Part shown: one piece after another, positions 59,855 through 64,000 of the stretch
Layout: every line of letters starts with the position of its first letter
Position numbering within the stretch: the first letter of the stretch is position 1
From: a bacterium
GTDB taxonomy: Bacteria; UBP15; UBA6099
NCBI GenBank assembly: GCA_029564595.1
Contig: JAKQPS010000051.1
Location: 47,895 to 111,894, forward strand
Reading direction: 5' to 3'
Length of the DNA: 64,000 bases
The notes under the pieces: generated by a model
The model's database searches: none
What the model saw: the letters and a program-made list of their open reading frames with translations, nothing else
Told to the model about the DNA's origin: nothing
Position numbers and translations under genes: made by a program

Positions 59855-61022
59855 TTACTCGCCTGCGGATCGCAGTTCGGCCTCAATGTCTTCGATAGTC
59901 GGCAGGGTGGATTGCAGGTGCTTTGGCAGGATGCGGGTAAGCTGGTAGCGGGAAATACCTATGGGTTTGCGCACATCCCGCAGGGCGTATTCGGCAGTGA
60001 GTCGTTCCCGTGTTTTACATAAGATGATTCCGATGCTCGGCTGATCGTCGGGGTGCCGGCGCTGGTCGTCGAGCGCGGAAAGATAGAAATTCATCTTGCC
60101 AGCAAACTCCGGCTGAAACTTTACCGTCTTGAGTTCGACGGCGACATACGAGCGGAGCCTCAGGTGATAGAACAGCAGATCAATGTAATAATCCTCGCCG
60201 CCGACTTCGAGGTGGTACTGGCTGCCGACGAAGGCGACCCCGGCACCGAGTTCGAGAAGGAAGTCGCGAATGTGATCCAGTAGCGCCCGGTGAAGTTCCC
60301 GCTCGCGGGCGTCGACGTCGATGGTCAGGAAGTCGAAAACATACGGGTCTTTGAGCGCTTGGTGCGCGAGATCAGACTGCGGCGGAGGCAACGTGGCGTC
60401 GAAGTTGGTGACGGCCTTGCCCTGCCTTCCGTACAGTCCGGACTCGATCTGATGAACCAGCACCGCGCGGCTCCAGCCATGCTGGAGAGACTGTCGGGCA
60501 TACCACAAACGCTGAATTGGGCTTTTGACCTTCTCGATGATGATGACGTTATGTCCCCATGGAATTTCCGCCGCAGCCTGCGGCAGATTTATGCCGTCCA
60601 ATTCTCGCACAGATTGTGCGAGAATTGCCCGTTTCGATTCTCGCGCAGTCCGTGCGAGTTTTTGGGGCTTCAATTCTCCGGTAGGTTTTCGGGGAATCTC
60701 TAACTCATCCGTCCATGCAAGATAGAACGCCCGCATCCGCCAGATATTAGCCGAGGAGAAGCCGCCCATGCCGGGAAACTCGCGCTGGAGATCGGCGGCG
60801 AGTCGTTCCACGACGGATCTGCCCCATCCTTCGGCCTTCTGGCGCTCGACGATAGACTTGCCGATATCCCAATACAACCGGATAAGTTCCCGGTTGGCCG
60901 ACAGCGCCGCTTGCCCGGATACGCTGTTTCAAATCGGCCAGCAGGTCAGCATAACCGGCGGGCAGCGTTTTCACCGTTTGTCTTCGAACAACAGACTTGT
61001 TCTTCACTACGCGTTTCGTCAT
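59855..61022 (-). pseudogene. DUF1016/YhcG PDDEXK nuclease gene with frameshift
   Basis: YhcG-type proteins have an N-terminal DUF1016 helical domain and a C-terminal PDDEXK nuclease. The first 36 codons (from ATG 61022, LPAGYADLLADLKQRIR) are in one frame and the rest in another. Removing one base from the CCC run at 60914-60916 restores QAALSANRELIRLYWDIG, exactly the family sequence. Downstream, AEIPWGHNVIIIEKVK, WYARQSLQHGWSRAVLVHQIES, GGEDYYIDLLFYH and YVAVELKTVKF (nuclease D and E-x-K) are intact. So it is either a genuine single-base frameshift or a sequence error. The length without it would be about 388 residues, normal for the family. Confidence 0.85.
60600..60626. repeat. 12-bp palindrome inside the yhcG-like gene
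   Basis: AATTCTCGCACA and TGTGCGAGAATT flank a 3-nt loop. A degenerate second copy of the CTCGCGCA...TGCGAG pattern follows at about 60636-60660. It falls in a variable part of the coding sequence. Confidence 0.5.
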
Positions 61023-61337
61023 GATGGCTTCCTTCGCATGGCGAAATCATACAATCGACGGCAGTGAATTATGGGAATGTTTCGGACGCTTGCAGATTGG
61101 ACGTGCAGTTGAGAGCATGTGCGGCGCTAAGTATAAGCGAACCATTTGAACCATTCATGAGCCATTTATTAAAATATAGATCAATGTTTTGAGATTGCCC
61201 AAATGTACGGAGTTTATTTGCCGCCCTTTGGCGCGCTTGGCGCATTTCAGACGCGTTTTCTCGGAAGTGCATGACATGCTCTTCTCTGAACGCTGCTGAC
61301 GAATAGTCGCATTTACTTGTTAGACATTAGTTAAGCG
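61023..61337. other. gap without supported gene
   Basis: Divider between the yhcG-like gene and the small hypothetical gene. AT-rich relative to the yhcG-like gene. One short open frame of 67 codons on the minus strand (61069-61272) has no ribosome binding site and no recognised sequence. Nothing else is seen. Confidence 0.5.
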
Positions 61338-61688
61338 TCATCTTTTGCTGCTTTTCTTCCTTTTCGCTATAAAGTCCGACTCATCTCCTTGGTGAAAAAA
61401 CATCATTCCCTTCAGCGTATTCTCGTCTTCTATCGTCATCCACCCACGACCTGACGCGGAGTCCATTTCATCATTGCCATCCCAAGAAAACTCCACGGCG
61501 GATTTTCCATCCCTCGTCGTGAAATGACCATCTATATAGCCGTGGACAAGGCCGAACTGAAATTCACCCTTTCCATTATCTTCTATCTCTATGAACGCCT
61601 CGACTTCCATATTCATATAATCGCTGTCCCAAGCATCCATTTCAGTGATTCGCCAGCGTCCAATTAAACTGCTATCTTTCCCTTTCAT
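61338..61688 (-). CDS. conserved small hypothetical protein
   Basis: A 116-residue soluble acidic protein of a type often seen as a stand-alone accessory gene: it starts LIGRWRITEMDAWD, continues with EFQFGLVHGYIDGHF, and has SAVEFSWDGNDEMD, GRGWMTIEDENTLKG and FFHQGDESDF. All beta-strand-like blocks. No catalytic motif is evident to me and no function is known. Codon use is less GC-rich than the core genes, in line with acquired DNA. An A-rich region upstream may hold its promoter. Confidence 0.75.
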   Translation of the reverse strand: MKGKDSSLIGRWRITEMDAWDSDYMNMEVEAFIEIEDNGKGEFQFGLVHGYIDGHFTTRDGKSAVEFSWDGNDEMDSASGRGWMTIEDENTLKGMMFFHQGDESDFIAKRKKSSKR

Positions 61689-61918
61689 ATCTAGTCCTCT
61701 TTAATTGCAACAAAACAGATGTTCCGTACATCTTATGAACACTGAAATAACGTGTCGTGAATCAATCCGTAAAAGCACAAGAAGCACAATTCCCACTACG
61801 TCGCATTATATCCGCTTTCCAACCTGCGAACAAATCCGCTTTGATATTGTGGCTTTTAGTCATGTAAAATAGATTTCTTGAATTTGATAACAAAGTGTGT
61901 GAATGGAAGGAACCGCCG
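61689..61918. other. divergent intergenic region
   Basis: 230 bp between two divergent accessory genes. AT-rich, with short direct repeats such as two GCACAA-type copies near 61776-61793. Promoters of both genes should lie here but no good hexamer pair stands out. Confidence 0.4.
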
Positions 61919-63703
61919 ATGAGAAAGATTGCGAAATCTGAAAAAGATATCAAAACAGCAGTTACACATGCTTCACTCCGTCAGATGGCGGGCGGGCGCT
62001 CATACGAAAGGGGCGTGGGATATTTCGAGGATGGTCTTGTTGGTTCGATAGCGATTGATGGAAACGAAGCGATGGCAAAAGTCGAGGGAACGCGAACCTA
62101 TCGTGTTCGCTTGTGGGCGGACGGGGAAGGCGTGGACGGCGAATGCACCTGCCCGGCTTATGCGGATTCCGGTTTTTGCAAGCACTGCGTTGCGGTCGGA
62201 TTATCGTTAATAGAGACCGCGAAAGAAGATGCCTCAGATAAAACGCAACAGAAACCCGGACGGAAGAAGAAGAAAACAAAGACCGTAACCATGGATGATC
62301 TGCGCGCGCATCTCAAAGAAATGCAGAAAGACGACCTCGTGGAGATCATAATCGGTCAAGCCATGAATGACGAACGCCTGCGATTGAGGTTGATATTGAA
62401 TAGGGAGAAAAAAGCCGCTAGCGGAAGCGTCGATCTTGATTCATTTCGCGGCATCATCGACAGCGCCGTGCAAACCGGACGTTATGTTGATTATTATGAT
62501 GTCCATGATTACTGCAGCTGCATTGACGAGGCGGTTGATTCGTTAGATGAGCTATTAAAAGACGGTCATGCCGAAGAAGTAATCGAACTCGCGGAATACG
62601 CTCTCGCAGCAGTGGAAAGAGCGCTGCAGAATGTTGATGACTCCAACGGTTATCTAGGAGGTATTCTGGAGAAAATACAAGAGTTGCATCTCGCCGCGTG
62701 CAAAAAAGCGAAACCAGATCCGGAGCAAATTGCGCGACGTCTGTTTGAATGGGAAATGCGCACTGAATGGGATACATTCCACTATGCGGTAGACACTTAT
62801 GCCGCCGTGCTAGGCAAAAAAGGGATAGAAACATATAAGCAACTGGCCGGGGAGCGTTGGAGCAAGGTTAGCGCGCTGAAGCCGGGAGAAAACAATTCGG
62901 ACCGGTACGGAAATAATTACCGTATAACCAGCATCATGGAAAAAATCGCGGAAAAATCAGGCGATGTCGAAGCGCAGGTTGAAGTAAAAAAGCGCGATCT
63001 GTCGCACGCATATTCTTACCTGCAGATCGCGGAGCTTTACAGGAAGCATAAGAAATACGATAAAGCGCTCGAATGGGCTGAAGCCGGACTGGCCGCTTTT
63101 CCTAAAAATGCTGATTCACGCTTGCGCGAATTCCTTGCCGACGAGTATCACCGCGAAAAAAGACACGATGAAGCCATGAATCTTGTGTGGATGAACTTTT
63201 CAGAGAGGCCGTGCCTGAGCAATTATCAAATATTAAAAAGCCATGCAGACAAATCAGGGTTATGGCCGCAGTGGCGTGAAAAAGCATTAGCATTCATCCG
63301 GGAAGATATTGCAAAAAGCAAGAACTCGCGTCCACATTTCTATTGGAGGCAGGCGGATCATTCGCTGCTTGTGGAGATATTTCTCTGGGAAAAGAAAAAC
63401 GAAGATGCATGGGTTGAAGCGCAGGCGGGCGGTTGCGACATGAATCTCTGGTTCAAACTCGCTGCTCTCCGGGAAAAAGACCATCCAGAAGACGCAGCGA
63501 ATGTGTATAGCGCTCAATTATATGCCATTGTTAATCAGAAGAACAATGACGCATACAAACAAGGTGTGAATCTCATTAAGAAAATCGGCGTTCTCATGAA
63601 AGGCGCTGGAAAAGAAAAAGAATTCAAAGCTTACCTTGAACAGGTCAGGATCACACATAAGCCGAAAAGGAACTTTATGAAATTGTTACAATCCGTAACG
63701 TGA
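61919..63703 (+). CDS. SWIM zinc-finger protein with helical repeats
   Basis: A 594-residue protein. The SWIM zinc finger is C76-T-C78 (GECTCPAYADSG) with C87-K-H89 (FCKHC). A Lys-rich linker (QQKPGRKKKKTKT) follows. The rest is a long array of TPR/HEAT-like helical repeats (YLQIAELYRKHKKYDKALEWAEAGLAAFP is a clear TPR). SWIM proteins of this build are widespread in bacteria and of unclear role, often next to SNF2 helicase or accessory genes. The ATG at 61919 has GGAAGGA 7 bp upstream; an ATG at 61895 has none. Confidence 0.85.
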   Translation: MRKIAKSEKDIKTAVTHASLRQMAGGRSYERGVGYFEDGLVGSIAIDGNEAMAKVEGTRTYRVRLWADGEGVDGECTCPAYADSGFCKHCVAVGLSLIETAKEDASDKTQQKPGRKKKKTKTVTMDDLRAHLKEMQKDDLVEIIIGQAMNDERLRLRLILNREKKAASGSVDLDSFRGIIDSAVQTGRYVDYYDVHDYCSCIDEAVDSLDELLKDGHAEEVIELAEYALAAVERALQNVDDSNGYLGGILEKIQELHLAACKKAKPDPEQIARRLFEWEMRTEWDTFHYAVDTYAAVLGKKGIETYKQLAGERWSKVSALKPGENNSDRYGNNYRITSIMEKIAEKSGDVEAQVEVKKRDLSHAYSYLQIAELYRKHKKYDKALEWAEAGLAAFPKNADSRLREFLADEYHREKRHDEAMNLVWMNFSERPCLSNYQILKSHADKSGLWPQWREKALAFIREDIAKSKNSRPHFYWRQADHSLLVEIFLWEKKNEDAWVEAQAGGCDMNLWFKLAALREKDHPEDAANVYSAQLYAIVNQKNNDAYKQGVNLIKKIGVLMKGAGKEKEFKAYLEQVRITHKPKRNFMKLLQSVT

Positions 63704-64000
63704 TTGTTCATAAGAAAGCAATTATATCAGCGATATAACGCAACTTTACTGTTATTCCGTGCTCAACGCTCATGCAAATAATACTTTTAAGATGGCGACG
63801 CGCAACACAAGGATGCCAATAGTTGCCGCGCGACAATAACACAATAGCGATAATAAAACATGGTTGACATGAGACAACTGGGAATGATAAAATCGACGCG
63901 CAATCAAATAATGCAGGATAAGAAGCAATAACATAAGGCCGGAAAACATGTGGTGTTTCTCGTGACGCGTCGTTGCGAGATGTCTCGAACGTAAATAGGG
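63704..64000. other. terminal gap, no gene recognised
   Basis: About 300 bp of AT-rich sequence at the window edge. I see no open frame with a ribosome binding site, no tRNA and no clear hairpin with a T-tract. Confidence 0.5.

Noticed and set aside
59554-59886. Minus-strand open frame of 110 codons across the inverted-repeat element
   Set aside because: It shows no family resemblance; the winged-helix pattern lies in a different frame over the same DNA.
61069-61272. Minus-strand open frame of 67 codons
   Set aside because: No ribosome binding site and no recognisable sequence.
61317-61324. TTGTTAGA, similar to an integron attC core, next to a small hypothetical gene
   Set aside because: No matching second core site or palindromic attC fold at the expected distance; no integrase in the window.
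1-64000. CRISPR array, rRNA or prophage
   Set aside because: No regularly spaced direct repeats, no rRNA-like stretch and no phage structural genes were seen.

Overview
This window is a dense bacterial segment of roughly 55% GC by eye, with short gaps and many ATGA or longer start/stop overlaps. It carries the core of a division and cell wall (dcw) cluster and looks like the chromosome of a poorly characterised diderm bacterium. Evidence for an outer membrane is an LpxL-type acyltransferase (14812-15816), an LptD/OstA-like barrel with a signal peptide (26569-28425) and an AsmA/YhdP-like protein (54722-56671). The division genes are instead arranged as in Firmicutes and Cyanobacteria: ftsQ-DUF881-sbp-ftsA-ftsZ, then yggS-sepF-proC-ftsK. 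The phylum cannot be named from sequence alone. The DNPR motif of MurE and the presence of dapA point to meso-diaminopimelate peptidoglycan.

Layout. 1-5.3 kb: a 5'-truncated alpha-2-macroglobulin and a glycyl-radical-enzyme activase. 5.3-14.6 kb, minus strand: a PHP-domain protein, a large dual-zinc-ribbon/NHL membrane protein, an unknown protein, rimO, and a translationally coupled trio of two GT4 glycosyltransferases and an initiating phosphosugar transferase. 14.8-22.4 kb: the LpxL-like acyltransferase, a CoA-transferase/GNAT fusion, a nucleotide-sugar cytidylyltransferase with a B12/radical-SAM enzyme, and a Na/Pi-PhoU transporter with an added N-terminal domain. 22.7-32.0 kb: polyamine genes (speD, speB), an amidohydrolase, dapA, the LptD-like protein, a GPH-type transporter, a sugar isomerase-like protein and tyrA.

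32.0-54.4 kb: an AT-rich regulatory gap with a good sigma70-like promoter and MraZ-type boxes, then mraZ-rsmH-ftsL-ftsI-murE-murF-mraY-murD-ftsW-murG-ftsQ-DUF881-sbp-ftsA-ftsZ-radical SAM-yggS-sepF-proC-ftsK. This single run covers lipid II synthesis, septal synthesis and Z-ring assembly and anchoring, and ends in a strong intrinsic terminator. murB, murC and ddl are absent from it, and MraZ carries a charged insertion of about 85 residues. 54.7-59.4 kb: the AsmA-like protein and a CbiMNQO-type Co/Ni ECF transporter operon.

59.4-64 kb is an accessory patch: a 149-bp element with 15-bp perfect terminal inverted repeats, a winged-helix gene remnant, a frameshifted DUF1016/YhcG nuclease gene, a small conserved hypothetical and a SWIM zinc-finger protein. 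No tRNA, rRNA or CRISPR array was recognised. The most unusual points are the enlarged MraZ with candidate operators, the dcw cluster of mixed character lacking murB/murC, and the 848-residue zinc-ribbon/NHL protein with its unknown partner.
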